A DNA stretch of 19,935 bases from Candidatus Bathyarchaeota archaeon (GCA_013329615.1 DUKA01000153.1:767-20701); one strand, 5' to 3'. Positions 1 to 6,856 are shown, numbered from the stretch's first letter. Translations and numbers: made by a program. The notes: generated from the sequence alone by a model not told the origin.

Positions 1-95
1 CTCTCCATGAGCAGCAGGTTGGAGACCCCGAGGTAGTTGGCGTTGTACTCGGCCGCCTGTATCTCGCGCGCCTTCAGGTACTCGTCGAGGATCAT
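1..95 (-). CDS. nnr: NAD(P)H-hydrate repair enzyme, N-terminal fragment (cut by window edge)
   Basis: Reading leftward from the ATG at 95, the 31 visible residues begin MILDEYLKAREIQAAEYNAN and run on to LGVSNLLLME at the edge. This matches the start of the YjeF_N (NAD(P)H-hydrate epimerase) domain, whose N-terminus has the pattern AAEYN..LGVS...LMENAG. Family knowledge: the epimerase repairs damaged, hydrated NAD(P)H, and in archaea it is often fused to an ADP-dependent dehydratase; whether that fusion is present cannot be seen here. An in-frame TGA lies three codons upstream of the ATG, so the start is fixed. It is on the same strand as the HAD gene and 39 nt behind it, with its own TATA-like box at 124-132. 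Identification rests on only 31 residues but the motif is distinctive. Confidence 0.8.
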   Translation of the reverse strand, partial: MILDEYLKAREIQAAEYNANYLGVSNLLLME

Positions 96-123
96 GAGGC
101 TTCAACTCTCAGGTGGTTTGGCA

Positions 124-132
124 GGTATTAAG
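124..132 (-). promoter_or_regulatory. TATA-like box for nnr
   Basis: On the minus strand the sequence CTTAATACC is centred about 33 nt before the ATG at 95. This predicts a transcript with only a few nt of leader. It sits just beyond the HAD gene stop codon, so nnr may be transcribed separately from HAD. Confidence 0.45.
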
Positions 133-134
133 AC

Positions 135-863
135 TCACGGGTGGGGGCGTAGGTCGGCTACTGAGGCGACTCGGCGGACGAAAGGCGACGGGGGAACCGC
201 GGCGCGACCCACGATGACGCATCCCTTAAAGCCGGCTGCCACGGCGGCCTCGGCGTCCACGGGCTGATCCCCAACATAGACGGCCTCCGACGGCTGTATC
301 TTCACCTTTTGACAGGCGGCGAGAAGCAGGTCGGGGGCGGGCTTCGGGTTAGCGGCATCCTCCGAGCCCAAAACGACGGCGAAGAGGTCCCTGATCTTCA
401 GGAGATCGAGGAGTTCATTCGTTATCTTGCTCTGGCCGTTCGTGGCGATGCCAAGGGTTAGCCCCGCCACCTTGAGGTTACGTATGCTCGCCTCGGTTCC
501 GTGGAAGAGCCTCGGCGTGTAATCCTTCATCTGCGTCGCGTCCGCGTCTGCGTAGGCTGCCTCGGCGAGGGCACGCGCCTCGTGCCATATCTTCCCAGTC
601 CTGCAGATCGCCGCGGCGGCTATAGCCACGTCTTCCCTCCTCGCCGCCTTCGCCACGGGGCCGGACATGTCTATCCTCTTCTCGGCGGGGTCGTACCCTC
701 CGAGGGGCGCCCATATCTCCGCGGCCTTCCTACCCGCCCTCGCGGCTATGGCGTCGAACCGCAGAGCCGCCAGACTCTTGTACCGGTTCTCGTCGTCGAC
801 AAGAGTTCCATCCACGTCGAATAACGCGAAGCTGAAGTCGATTTTTTCACCGTTGACCAGCAT
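135..863 (-). CDS. HAD-superfamily hydrolase, phosphoglycolate phosphatase-like
   Basis: A 242-residue soluble protein with all four HAD motifs. Motif I is FDVDGTLV, with the nucleophile and acid Asp16 and Asp18. Motif II is IATNGQ. Motif III is the Lys in NPKPAPD. Motif IV is GDQPVDAEAA. Between motifs I and II lies a helical cap of about 90-100 residues (type C1), as in phosphoglycolate phosphatase and beta-phosphoglucomutase relatives. It should hydrolyse a small phosphate ester with Mg2+; the substrate cannot be read from sequence. I chose the ATG at 863; a TTG at 872 would add three residues. A TATA-like TTATGTAGA at 904-912 suits a short leader. The gene is divergent from the RAM-domain gene at 953 and upstream of nnr on the same strand, so metabolite repair is a possible theme, but that is inference. 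Confidence 0.85.
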   Translation of the reverse strand: MLVNGEKIDFSFALFDVDGTLVDDENRYKSLAALRFDAIAARAGRKAAEIWAPLGGYDPAEKRIDMSGPVAKAARREDVAIAAAAICRTGKIWHEARALAEAAYADADATQMKDYTPRLFHGTEASIRNLKVAGLTLGIATNGQSKITNELLDLLKIRDLFAVVLGSEDAANPKPAPDLLLAACQKVKIQPSEAVYVGDQPVDAEAAVAAGFKGCVIVGRAAVPPSPFVRRVASVADLRPHP

Positions 864-920
864 AGTTGGCAACCAGAGTACACCCGTCTACCTATCGTCT
901 ATTCTACATAACAACTGTAA

Positions 921-929
921 TTTTAAATA
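921..929 (+). promoter_or_regulatory. TATA box of the RAM-domain gene
   Basis: TTTTAAATA is centred 28 nt before the GTG at 953, so the transcript should start at or next to that GTG (leaderless). The box is nearly symmetric and reads TATTTAAAA on the other strand, but it lies too far (about 60 nt) from the HAD start to be its main promoter. Confidence 0.7.
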
Positions 930-952
930 CCCTCATACCTATGGGTTATTAG

Positions 953-1189
953 GTGACCAACATGGCGACGGCATTCGTGTTAATCAACGCCGAGATCGGT
1001 GCAGAGACCGAGGTGCTGAAGGGCCTCAAAGACATAAAGGAAGTCAAGGAGGCCCACATGGTTTACGGCGTCTACGACATCATCGCACGCATCGAGACAG
1101 ACACCACGCAGGAGCTCAAGGACATCATAAGCTGGAAGATAAGGCGCCTCGACAAAGTGCGCAGCACGCTCACGATGATAGTCGTTTAG
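953..1189 (+). CDS. Stand-alone Lrp/AsnC effector-binding (RAM) domain protein
   Basis: A 78-residue protein with no DNA-binding helix-turn-helix. It has the beta-alpha-beta-beta-alpha-beta pattern of the RAM domain: an N-terminal strand ATAFVLINAEIG, a helix around EVLKGLKDIKEVKEA, then VYGVYDIIARIE (the typical G.YD...... segment of the ligand pocket) and a C-terminal strand STLTMIVV. Known stand-alone RAM proteins form oligomers that bind amino acids and either partner with full-length Lrp regulators or act as sensors; the ligand here is unknown. The GTG at 953 is preferred because the TATA box is 28 nt upstream; the ATG at 962 is the alternative. It converges on the aspartyl protease gene. 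Confidence 0.88.
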   Translation: MTNMATAFVLINAEIGAETEVLKGLKDIKEVKEAHMVYGVYDIIARIETDTTQELKDIISWKIRRLDKVRSTLTMIVV

Positions 1190-1196
1190 CCGACTA

Positions 1197-1201
1197 TTTT
1201 T
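1197..1201 (+). terminator. Short T-tract terminator
   Basis: Five consecutive T residues lie 8 nt after the RAM-domain stop codon, with a further T4 at 1215-1218, in the 27-nt convergent gap. This is the usual archaeal U-tract type of terminator. Confidence 0.4.
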
Positions 1202-1216
1202 CTAGCTCGACCCCTT

Positions 1217-1699
1217 TTAGAGCTTGAAGCTCATTTTCAACCCGACCACTTCCTCGTTTTCCATGACCAGCCGCTCCTTTCCGAAGCTCCACCGTGGGAA
1301 GTTGCAGAGCACATCCATCCCCAGCAAGCTAAACACGAGTTCTTTCGGGAGCGGCTGATAATTAGGCCCCGGTGGCAGGACCGCGAGGTGCTCCATGGGG
1401 AAGCTGAGATACGCCTTCTTGTTATCGAGTAGGCCGACGTAGACGGGGAGGACAACCTCCGCGTTCGGTATGACCTTGAGGTTTACGGGGCCGTTTGCGG
1501 TGACGATGGTCTTGGTGACGGTCGGGAGGGTGCTGTGGTCGACGTCGAGCTTGAGAATATCGTCGGGGAGGATGCATGAGTTGCTGCAGCCGGTGTCGAC
1601 AAGGAATGTTATCGGGTGGCTGTCGTAGTTCGGCGGATACTTGATGTAGCCTTCGACGCGGGCCTGCTTGAGCTTGTCGACGCGCCCTATGAGTCTCAT
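1217..1699 (-). CDS. Retropepsin-like (clan AA) aspartyl protease family protein
   Basis: A protein of about 160 residues with one retropepsin-type active-site motif, FLVDTGCSNSCI, at Asp35-Thr36-Gly37. A later hydrophobic-Gly element, SLLGMDVL, near residue 130 matches the second conserved element of single-domain aspartyl proteases (two hydrophobic residues, Gly, then a helix). Such proteins need to dimerise to build a two-Asp active site. There is no signal peptide or membrane segment, so it is likely cytosolic. I chose the ATG at 1699 over the much longer reading frame from 1819, because a TATA-like ACTTATAC at 1731-1738 falls inside that extension and the extension has no family character. 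The substrate is unknown; similar archaeal proteins are usually annotated only as predicted aspartyl protease. Confidence 0.8.
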   Translation of the reverse strand: MRLIGRVDKLKQARVEGYIKYPPNYDSHPITFLVDTGCSNSCILPDDILKLDVDHSTLPTVTKTIVTANGPVNLKVIPNAEVVLPVYVGLLDNKKAYLSFPMEHLAVLPPGPNYQPLPKELVFSLLGMDVLCNFPRWSFGKERLVMENEEVVGLKMSFKL

Positions 1700-1730
1700 G
1701 GCACTCTGGAACAAAGACTGGGTTTTGAAG

Positions 1731-1738
1731 GTATAAGT
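1731..1738 (-). promoter_or_regulatory. TATA box of the aspartyl protease gene
   Basis: On the minus strand ACTTATAC is centred about 35 nt before the ATG at 1699, predicting a leader of about 9 nt. It supports the shorter protein start. Confidence 0.6.
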
Positions 1739-1816
1739 GATGCTGGTGAACCGCGCGCCTGGGGGATGAAAATTGGTGCTTGAAACCACGCATCGTTGTT
1801 TGGGCATCATTATTAA

Positions 1817-1824
1817 CATAAATT
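1817..1824 (+). promoter_or_regulatory. TATA-like box of the Fib_succ_major gene
   Basis: CATAAATT within an AT-rich patch (1811-1830) is centred about 28 nt before the GTG at 1848, consistent with a leaderless transcript. The patch is the most AT-rich part of the 148-nt divergent gap. Confidence 0.55.
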
Positions 1825-1847
1825 GATTAGAACGGAGTCGAAGACCC

Positions 1848-2528
1848 GTGAGCCGCGTCGTCTACTCCAAACCATTCTGGCTATTAGTTATCGTAGCCCT
1901 GTTCATCGTGGGTTACGTGGTTTACCCGAGGGAGTCCACTCCCAGCGAGGTAGAACCCGAGTCTATTCCCGCCGCCAAAACGGTCACAGACATCGATGGA
2001 AACGTCTACAAGACCATCAAGATCGGCAACCAAACATGGATGGCGGAGAACCTGAGAGCGACCAAACTAAACGACGGGCAATCGATCTCATACAAATCGG
2101 GCGCCTTGGACTGGGCGAGCCTCAGCACGCCCGGTTACTGCTGGCCAGATAACGACGCCTTAAACGGGGAGGACTACGGCGCGCTGTATAACTGGTACTC
2201 GGTTGACTCGGAGAAGCTGGCGCCGGAGGGCTGGCACGTCCCAACCGAAGACGAGTGGCAGACACTCATCGACTATCTGGGGGGCGAGAAGGTCGCCGGC
2301 GGCGAGTTGAAGAAGATGAACTTCACCGTTAACTTCGCCGGAGTACGTACTTATTCTGGCGAGTTCGGCTACATCGATGAGATGGAGAAGTATTGGACCG
2401 CCACCGAGGGCGGCTGGCACGCGGGAGATGCATGGTACTACACTGTAACAAAGTTCGACTCGGAGCTGGGCAAGAGCAGTCACATGAAGATGGACGGGCA
2501 CTCGGTACGCTGCATGAAGGACGATTAA
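1848..2528 (+). CDS. Membrane-anchored Fib_succ_major domain protein
   Basis: A 226-residue protein. Residues about 10-27 (FWLLVIVALFIVGYVVY) form one membrane segment after a short basic head, so the rest should lie outside the cell. A low-complexity linker (about 28-45) leads to a complete Fib_succ_major domain (TIGR02145 type): DIDGNVYKTIKIGNQTWMAE, then TPGYCWPDND, YGALYNWYSV, APEGWHVPTEDEW, and the closing GHSVRCMKDD. The domain resembles formylglycine-enzyme/C-type-lectin-like surface folds, but its function is not established. It is best known from Fibrobacter and Bacteroidetes surface proteins, so lateral transfer is possible, although base composition looks like its neighbours. The GTG start is supported by the TATA-like box 28 nt upstream. 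Confidence 0.88.
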   Translation: MSRVVYSKPFWLLVIVALFIVGYVVYPRESTPSEVEPESIPAAKTVTDIDGNVYKTIKIGNQTWMAENLRATKLNDGQSISYKSGALDWASLSTPGYCWPDNDALNGEDYGALYNWYSVDSEKLAPEGWHVPTEDEWQTLIDYLGGEKVAGGELKKMNFTVNFAGVRTYSGEFGYIDEMEKYWTATEGGWHAGDAWYYTVTKFDSELGKSSHMKMDGHSVRCMKDD

Positions 2529-2554
2529 CCCGACATTCCACGGGATAGAAAGAG

Positions 2555-2563
2555 TTTTTAGAG
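2555..2563 (+). promoter_or_regulatory. TATA-like box of tiaS
   Basis: TTTTTAGAG is centred about 33 nt before the TTG at 2592, in the 63-nt gap after the Fib_succ_major gene. It predicts a leader of a few nt. Confidence 0.45.
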
Positions 2564-2591
2564 TTTCAACCATCACTCGAAGCGACCCCTC

Positions 2592-3908
2592 TTGCTGCTC
2601 CACATAGGGATCGACGACACCGACTCCCCCGAGGGCGGCTGCACGACGTATGTCGCGGCTCTGCTGGTGGAAAAGCTGGAGGGGATGGGGTGCAGGTTCG
2701 TCGACTACCCGAATCTTCTCAGGCTCAACCCGAACGCGCCGTGGAAGACGAGGGGAAACGGCTCCATATGCCTCAGGGTCGAGGCCCCCGAGGGAGGGGA
2801 AGCCGAGTTCAAGAAGGCGGTCATCGACGCCGTCGAGTCACACGCCGAGTTCCAGTGCGACAACACAAACCCAGGCGTCGTCTTCCACGAGGGCGCGGTC
2901 CCCGAGGCGCTGAAGAAGTTCCACGACGACGTCGTCCAGACCATCGTCCACCTCGAAGAGGCGGAGCGGCTCATCGCCGAGCACTGCGCCTCCGCGGTGG
3001 CGTGGAAGAACAGACGCGGACTCATCGGCGCACTCGCGGCAGTCGGCGGCACCCTCGAGGGCGACCACACATACGAGCTACTCACCTACAGGGTTCCCGA
3101 AAAGAGGGGAAAGAAGCGACTCGTTGAACTCGAGTCCGTGAGGAGTGTCGAGGCGAGGCTCCCCGAGACATTCAACAGCGTCGACCCAGAGACGGGACAG
3201 GTGCTCATCGCCCCACGTGGACCCGACCCCGTACTCTACGGCGTCAGGGGAGAGACACCCGAGTCCGTCCTCGCCGCGATGAAGATGATCGAGGTGGATG
3301 AACCCGTCGAGAGATGGTGCATCTTCCGAACAAACCAAGGGACGGACGCCCACCTAGCACGCGCATACACCGTATCCGACCTCAAGCCGCGCCACCCCTC
3401 CACTATCACTGGTATAGTCGAGGGAAAACACAGAGTTATCGAGGGTGGGCACGTCATCTTCACCATCGCAGATGGCTCCGGGCGCGTCGACTGCGCCGCG
3501 TACGAGCCCTCGGGCAGCTTCAGGGACACGGTCATGCGGCTCAGGGAGGGGGACGAAGTACGTGTCGCAGGCGGTGTGAGGGAGACCGAGATGGGACTCA
3601 CCCTCAACCTTGAGCGTCTTGAGGCGCTGTCGCTCGCCGTCGAGCAGAGGCTCGTGAACCCTCGTTGCCCCGCCTGTGGGGGGGCGACGGAGTCAATGGG
3701 GCGCGGACAGGGGCTGCGCTGCAAGAAGTGCGGACACAGGGAGGTTGGCCTCACCAAGGTTACGGAGGAGGTTCCGAGGGGCATCAAGCCCGGCATCTAC
3801 CTTCCCCCGCCGAGGGCGGAGAGACACCTGACGAAGCCCTTCAAGAGGTACGGAAGAGAGCACCGTGGCACCCCGGAGAAGCTCGCCGCACCCTGGCACT
3901 CGGGTTAG
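2592..3908 (+). CDS. tiaS: tRNA(Ile2) 2-agmatinylcytidine synthetase
   Basis: A 438-residue enzyme that attaches agmatine to C34 of the CAU anticodon of tRNA-Ile2 using ATP, so that it reads AUA instead of AUG. This is an archaeal hallmark. The N-terminus HIGIDDTDSPEGGCTTY carries the acidic DDTD cluster of the unusual kinase-like site. The sequence NLLRLNPNAPWKTRGNGSI is the conserved TiaS core. An OB-fold follows at about 260-340 (STITGIVEG...GGHVIFTIADGSG). A C-terminal zinc ribbon uses Cys359, Cys362, Cys377 and Cys380. The length is normal for the family and all domains are present. The start is a TTG immediately before LLHIGIDDTD; no ATG or GTG fits better. It needs agmatine, but no arginine decarboxylase gene is in this window. 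Confidence 0.96.
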   Translation: MLLHIGIDDTDSPEGGCTTYVAALLVEKLEGMGCRFVDYPNLLRLNPNAPWKTRGNGSICLRVEAPEGGEAEFKKAVIDAVESHAEFQCDNTNPGVVFHEGAVPEALKKFHDDVVQTIVHLEEAERLIAEHCASAVAWKNRRGLIGALAAVGGTLEGDHTYELLTYRVPEKRGKKRLVELESVRSVEARLPETFNSVDPETGQVLIAPRGPDPVLYGVRGETPESVLAAMKMIEVDEPVERWCIFRTNQGTDAHLARAYTVSDLKPRHPSTITGIVEGKHRVIEGGHVIFTIADGSGRVDCAAYEPSGSFRDTVMRLREGDEVRVAGGVRETEMGLTLNLERLEALSLAVEQRLVNPRCPACGGATESMGRGQGLRCKKCGHREVGLTKVTEEVPRGIKPGIYLPPPRAERHLTKPFKRYGREHRGTPEKLAAPWHSG

Positions 3909-3910
3909 GC

Positions 3911-3918
3911 TTTTAATC
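3911..3918 (+). promoter_or_regulatory. TATA box of the zinc-ribbon/flavin reductase pair
   Basis: TTTTAATC starts 3 nt after the tiaS stop codon and is centred about 26 nt before the ATG at 3941, predicting a leaderless two-gene transcript. Confidence 0.6.
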
Positions 3919-3940
3919 CCACGGATCAATCTCCCCCAAC

Positions 3941-4108
3941 ATGCAGAAGCCCAGATGCACCAAGTGCGGCTCCGGGGACCTCGAAGACGACATGGTGACC
4001 ATCTACAGCATGTGGGGGGAACTCGTCAGCACCGAGCAGGTGAAGAAGTGCAAGAAGTGTGGCGAAGTTTTCAAGGAAGAGGAGAAGCATGAAGACGAAT
4101 CTGCCTAG
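3941..4108 (+). CDS. Small double-CxxC zinc-ribbon protein (55 aa)
   Basis: A 55-residue protein beginning MQKPRCTKCGSGDLEDDMVT. Two knuckles, CTKCG (Cys6, Cys9) and CKKCGEVF (Cys37, Cys40), are 27 residues apart, followed by an acidic tail (KEEEKHEDESA). The spacing suits a zinc ribbon or a rubredoxin-like metal site. No specific family is recognised. Support for it being real: a TATA box 26 nt before the ATG, intact Cys pairs, codon usage like the neighbours, and a 20-nt overlap with the next gene, whose Shine-Dalgarno lies inside this one. That overlap suggests translational coupling and a shared task with the flavin reductase, possibly electron transfer or regulation; this is inference. 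Confidence 0.82.
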   Translation: MQKPRCTKCGSGDLEDDMVTIYSMWGELVSTEQVKKCKKCGEVFKEEEKHEDESA

Positions 4109-4622
4109 GGAGAAGTACAGCCAGGCGGGGCCCATCTCGCCAGTCGTCCTCGTGACAAGCGTCGACGAGAACGGCCGCTCGAATATAATCACCCTAGGTA
4201 TGTACATGCCCATAAGCCACGACCCGCCCCAGGTCGTCATAGGCGTCTCCCCTAAGCGCTACAGCCACGACCTCATCGCCGAGCAGGGCGAATTCGTCGT
4301 CAACTCACCCGGCATAGGGATGGCCGAGAGGATGCATATCTGTGGCATAAAGTCGGGGAGGGACGTGGACAAGTTCAAGGAGGCGGGCCTCACCGCCGCG
4401 CCGGCGCAGAAGGTCAAGCCCCCGATCATCAAGGAGTGCTACGGTCACATAGAGTGCAAAGTGGTAAACACCGTCACGTGCGGAGACCACACGCTCTTCG
4501 TCGGCGAAGTCGTGGCGGTCAGCATCGACGAGGACTGCCTAGAGGGAGGCAAGCTGAGTCTGGGAGCCGCGAGACCCATCGCCCAGAAGAACTGGGACTA
4601 CCACACGCTAAGCGACATCTAG
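4089..4622 (+). CDS. Flavin reductase-like FMN-binding split-barrel protein
   Basis: A 177-residue protein of the flavin reductase/flavoredoxin family (COG1853 type). The FMN-binding split barrel is seen in GPISPVVLVTSVDENGRSNI, ITLGMYMPISHDPPQVVIGV, a phosphate-contact region SPKRYSHDLI, and EFVVNSPG, ending with an IECKVVNTV...TLFVGEVVAV hairpin. It should bind FMN and either pass electrons from NAD(P)H or a small iron protein, or act as a flavoredoxin. The ATG at 4089 is chosen: GAGGAG lies a few nt upstream, inside the zinc-ribbon gene, and MKTNLPREKY fits family N-termini. A GTG at 4059 would add ten basic residues. It overlaps the upstream gene by 20 nt. The physiological partner is unknown. 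Confidence 0.92.
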   Translation: MKTNLPREKYSQAGPISPVVLVTSVDENGRSNIITLGMYMPISHDPPQVVIGVSPKRYSHDLIAEQGEFVVNSPGIGMAERMHICGIKSGRDVDKFKEAGLTAAPAQKVKPPIIKECYGHIECKVVNTVTCGDHTLFVGEVVAVSIDEDCLEGGKLSLGAARPIAQKNWDYHTLSDI

Positions 4623-4634
4623 CCCTCGTCAACC

Positions 4635-4642
4635 TCAAATAA
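4635..4642 (+). promoter_or_regulatory. TATA-like box of the PhzF-family gene
   Basis: TCAAATAA is centred about 30 nt before the TTG at 4670, in the 47-nt gap after the flavin reductase. It fits a leaderless or near-leaderless message. Confidence 0.5.
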
Positions 4643-4669
4643 CCAGCCCACGATTAACCCCTGATCGTA

Positions 4670-5545
4670 TTGGGCAACGCGCTTTTCATAGTAGATGTCT
4701 TCGCCGAGGCCAAGCTGGAGGGAAACCAGCTCGCCGTCGTCGTAGACAAGGAGGGCTGGTCCACGGAACAGATGCAGAAGTTCACCAAGGAGATGAACTT
4801 CAGTGAGAGCACATTCATTACGGCGTCCGACGCCGAGAAGAGGGTCTTCAAGATGCGCATCTTCACCCCGGTGGGTGAGCTGCCGTTCGCCGGGCACCCC
4901 ACGCTGGGCACCGCCTACGTGGCGGCGAAGGAGCTACTGAAGAAGGATGTGCCAGACCTAACACTCGACATGAAGGCGGGGCTCATCCCCGTCGCATTCC
5001 AGAAGGCGCCTGACGGCAAACAGCTCCTCTGGATGAAGCAACTCAATCCCGAGTTCGGGGCAACGCACAAGGCGGAGGACATCGCGCCCATGTTCGGCCT
5101 CAAGGCAAGCGACATCGACACCCGTTTCCCAATACAGGAGGTCTCCACCGGCGTCTGGTTCTACATTATCCCGCTCAAGAAGAGGGAGGCGCTGAAGAGG
5201 ATCAAGCTGGACGCGGAAGCGTTCAAGAGGTACTCGGCGGATAACAAGGCGAAGTGGCCCCTGCTCTTCTGCCCCGAGCCCGAAGCGAAGGGCAACCACC
5301 TCAAGGCACGCATGGTGACCGACTGGACGGAGGACCCCGCCACGGGGAGCGCCAACGGCTGTCTCGCCGGCTACCTCGTGAAGCACCGCTACTTCGGCAC
5401 TCCCCAGATCGATATACGCGTCGAGCAGGGCGCAGAAATAGGCAGACCCAGCATCCTCTACCTGCGCGCCGAGGAGGTGAAAAACAGCATCGACGTCAGA
5501 GTTGGCGGCAAGGTCGCAATGGTCGCACGCGGAGAAGTCGCGTAG
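4670..5545 (+). CDS. PhzF-family isomerase
   Basis: A 291-residue protein of the PhzF/diaminopimelate-epimerase fold with two pseudo-symmetric halves. Signature segments are EGNQLAVV (about 17-24), NFSESTFI with the catalytic Glu46, RIFTPVGELPFAGHPTLG with His76, and WTEDPATGSANG with Asp222. These match the Glu45/His74/Asp208 set known from Pseudomonas PhzF. In phenazine producers PhzF isomerises dihydro-hydroxyanthranilate; no phenazine genes are present here, so this is one of the many PhzF homologues of unknown substrate, probably a proton-transfer isomerase acting on a small acid. The TTG start is supported by the family N-terminus (LFIVDVFAE) and a promoter about 30 nt upstream. Its own TATA box suggests a single-gene unit. 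Confidence 0.92.
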   Translation: MGNALFIVDVFAEAKLEGNQLAVVVDKEGWSTEQMQKFTKEMNFSESTFITASDAEKRVFKMRIFTPVGELPFAGHPTLGTAYVAAKELLKKDVPDLTLDMKAGLIPVAFQKAPDGKQLLWMKQLNPEFGATHKAEDIAPMFGLKASDIDTRFPIQEVSTGVWFYIIPLKKREALKRIKLDAEAFKRYSADNKAKWPLLFCPEPEAKGNHLKARMVTDWTEDPATGSANGCLAGYLVKHRYFGTPQIDIRVEQGAEIGRPSILYLRAEEVKNSIDVRVGGKVAMVARGEVA

Positions 5546-5556
5546 ACCAGAACCCT

Positions 5557-5564
5557 CTTAAAAC
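5557..5564 (+). promoter_or_regulatory. TATA box of the GNAT gene
   Basis: CTTAAAAC is centred about 26 nt before the ATG at 5586, predicting a leaderless transcript. Confidence 0.65.
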
Positions 5565-5585
5565 GTCGCCGCGTCGATTCTCCCC

Positions 5586-6086
5586 ATGAAGCAGAGGGCA
5601 TCATTCAAGATCAGGGAAGCAAACAAAAAGGACATACCCATCATCATGGACCTCGCCAAGCAACTAGCGATCTACGAAAAGTCGCCCGAGAGCTTCGTGG
5701 CGACGCGCGACGACTACGAGAAGTGGGGATGGGGACCCGACGCCATATTCAAGGTTCTCCTCGCCGAGAACACCAGAGCCGAGGGACCAAAGTACGTGGG
5801 TTTCGCCCTGTATTACTTCACATTCAGCACGTGGACGGGGCGACCGACGCTCTGGCTCGAGGACGTCTTCGTGCCCGAGGAGCTGAGGGGCAGCGGCGTC
5901 GGCTCCGCCCTGCTTGGCAGACTGGCTAGGATTGCCCTCGACAAGGGCTGTGGCAGGATGGAGTGGACTTGCCTCGACTGGAACGAGCCGAGCAGGCAGT
6001 TCTACTTCAGGCTGGGCGCAACGGCGCAGAACGAATGGACGACCTTCCGCCTCACGCCGCGCGAGCTTGAGAAACTCGCCAAGTAA
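5586..6086 (+). CDS. GNAT acetyltransferase, diamine N-acetyltransferase-like
   Basis: A 166-residue single GNAT domain. The order is an N-terminal strand FKIREANKKDIPIIMDLAKQ, a central YYFTFSTWTGRPTLWLEDVF, the acetyl-CoA pyrophosphate loop EELRGSGVGSALLG (about 99-111), and a C-terminal WNEPSRQFYFRLGA (about 132-145). The STWTGRPTLWLEDVFV and WNEPS..FY.R.GA blocks resemble spermidine/spermine N1-acetyltransferase (SSAT), so a polyamine or other small amine is a reasonable acceptor guess, but GNAT substrates are hard to predict. No polyamine genes flank it, although TiaS nearby consumes agmatine. It has its own promoter and appears monocistronic. Confidence 0.92.
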   Translation: MKQRASFKIREANKKDIPIIMDLAKQLAIYEKSPESFVATRDDYEKWGWGPDAIFKVLLAENTRAEGPKYVGFALYYFTFSTWTGRPTLWLEDVFVPEELRGSGVGSALLGRLARIALDKGCGRMEWTCLDWNEPSRQFYFRLGATAQNEWTTFRLTPRELEKLAK

Positions 6087-6108
6087 GCCACAGCACTCTA
6101 GCCTGAGG

Positions 6109-6117
6109 TTTAAATAT
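6109..6117 (+). promoter_or_regulatory. psmA: TATA box of psmA
   Basis: TTTAAATAT is centred about 42 nt before the ATG at 6155. The expected start near 6140 leaves a leader of about 15 nt containing GAGGGG at about 6142-6147, a Shine-Dalgarno. This makes psmA one of the few leadered genes in the window. Confidence 0.7.
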
Positions 6118-6154
6118 CCCTCGCCCAAACGATTAGCAGGCGAGGGGCAGACAC

Positions 6155-6856
6155 ATGTCACGAGGAAGAGAATACGACGAAGCTATCACCATCTTCTCCC
6201 CCGAGGGGCGCATCTACCAAGTCGAGTACGCACTCGAGCTTGTGAAGCGCGGCGCACCCGTCTCAGGGGTGATATCCAAGGAAGGCGTCGCCCTCGCCGC
6301 CGTCGAGGTCCTCCAGAACAACCTCGAAGACCCCAGATTCAGCAAGAAACTCTTCGAACTCGACACACACGTCGCCACCGTCATCGCCGGGCTCAGCCCC
6401 GACGCACGCGTCCTCGTACGCGAGGCACGCTACGCATGCCAAGGCCACAGGATGACATACGACGAGCCCATAGGCATCGAGAGCCTAGTGAGCAACATCG
6501 GCGACTCCCTGCAGCAGTACACGCAGAACGCCGGTGTCCGCCCATTCGGGGTCAGCATGATAGTGGCCGGAGTCGACTCCTCGGGGCCACGCCTCATAAC
6601 GATCGACCCGAGCGGCAGCTACCGGGGCTACAAGGCAGCGGCGCTCGGGATGAACACCGACAAGGCGAAGGAAATTCTGGAGAAGAAGTACAAGACCGAT
6701 GTATCCCTCGACGACGCCGTAAAGCTCGCCATCGAGGCGATAAAAGTCGCCTACTCCAACGGCCTAAAACCAGAGAACATCCACGCCGCCGTCATACCAA
6801 CGAAGGACAAAATGTTCAAAAAACTAAGCGACGAAGAGGTCGCGAAGGCATTCTAG
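6155..6856 (+). CDS. psmA: Proteasome subunit alpha
   Basis: A 233-residue outer-ring subunit of the archaeal 20S proteasome. The N-terminus SRGREYDEAITIFSPEGRIY followed by QVEYALELVKRG is the diagnostic alpha-subunit signature: the N-terminal gate and helix H0. Further conserved segments are GVALAA, the LSPDARVLV..AR stretch, RPFGVSMIVAGVD, and DPSGSYRGYKAAALG. As expected for alpha, it lacks the catalytic N-terminal Thr of beta subunits. Alpha rings gate substrate entry and dock the PAN/Cdc48 ATPases. It starts at ATG with a Shine-Dalgarno, in contrast to its leaderless neighbours. The beta subunit, PAN and the exosome/SBDS genes that often sit beside psmA are not in this window, so the context is atypical. 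Confidence 0.98.
   Translation: MSRGREYDEAITIFSPEGRIYQVEYALELVKRGAPVSGVISKEGVALAAVEVLQNNLEDPRFSKKLFELDTHVATVIAGLSPDARVLVREARYACQGHRMTYDEPIGIESLVSNIGDSLQQYTQNAGVRPFGVSMIVAGVDSSGPRLITIDPSGSYRGYKAAALGMNTDKAKEILEKKYKTDVSLDDAVKLAIEAIKVAYSNGLKPENIHAAVIPTKDKMFKKLSDEEVAKAF

Noticed and set aside
1700..1819. N-terminal extension of the aspartyl protease
   Set aside because: It has no family character and a TATA-like box lies inside it (1731-1738).
2690..3127. Arg-rich reading frames overlapping tiaS
   Set aside because: These are shadows of the conserved TiaS frame, with no motif or start signal.
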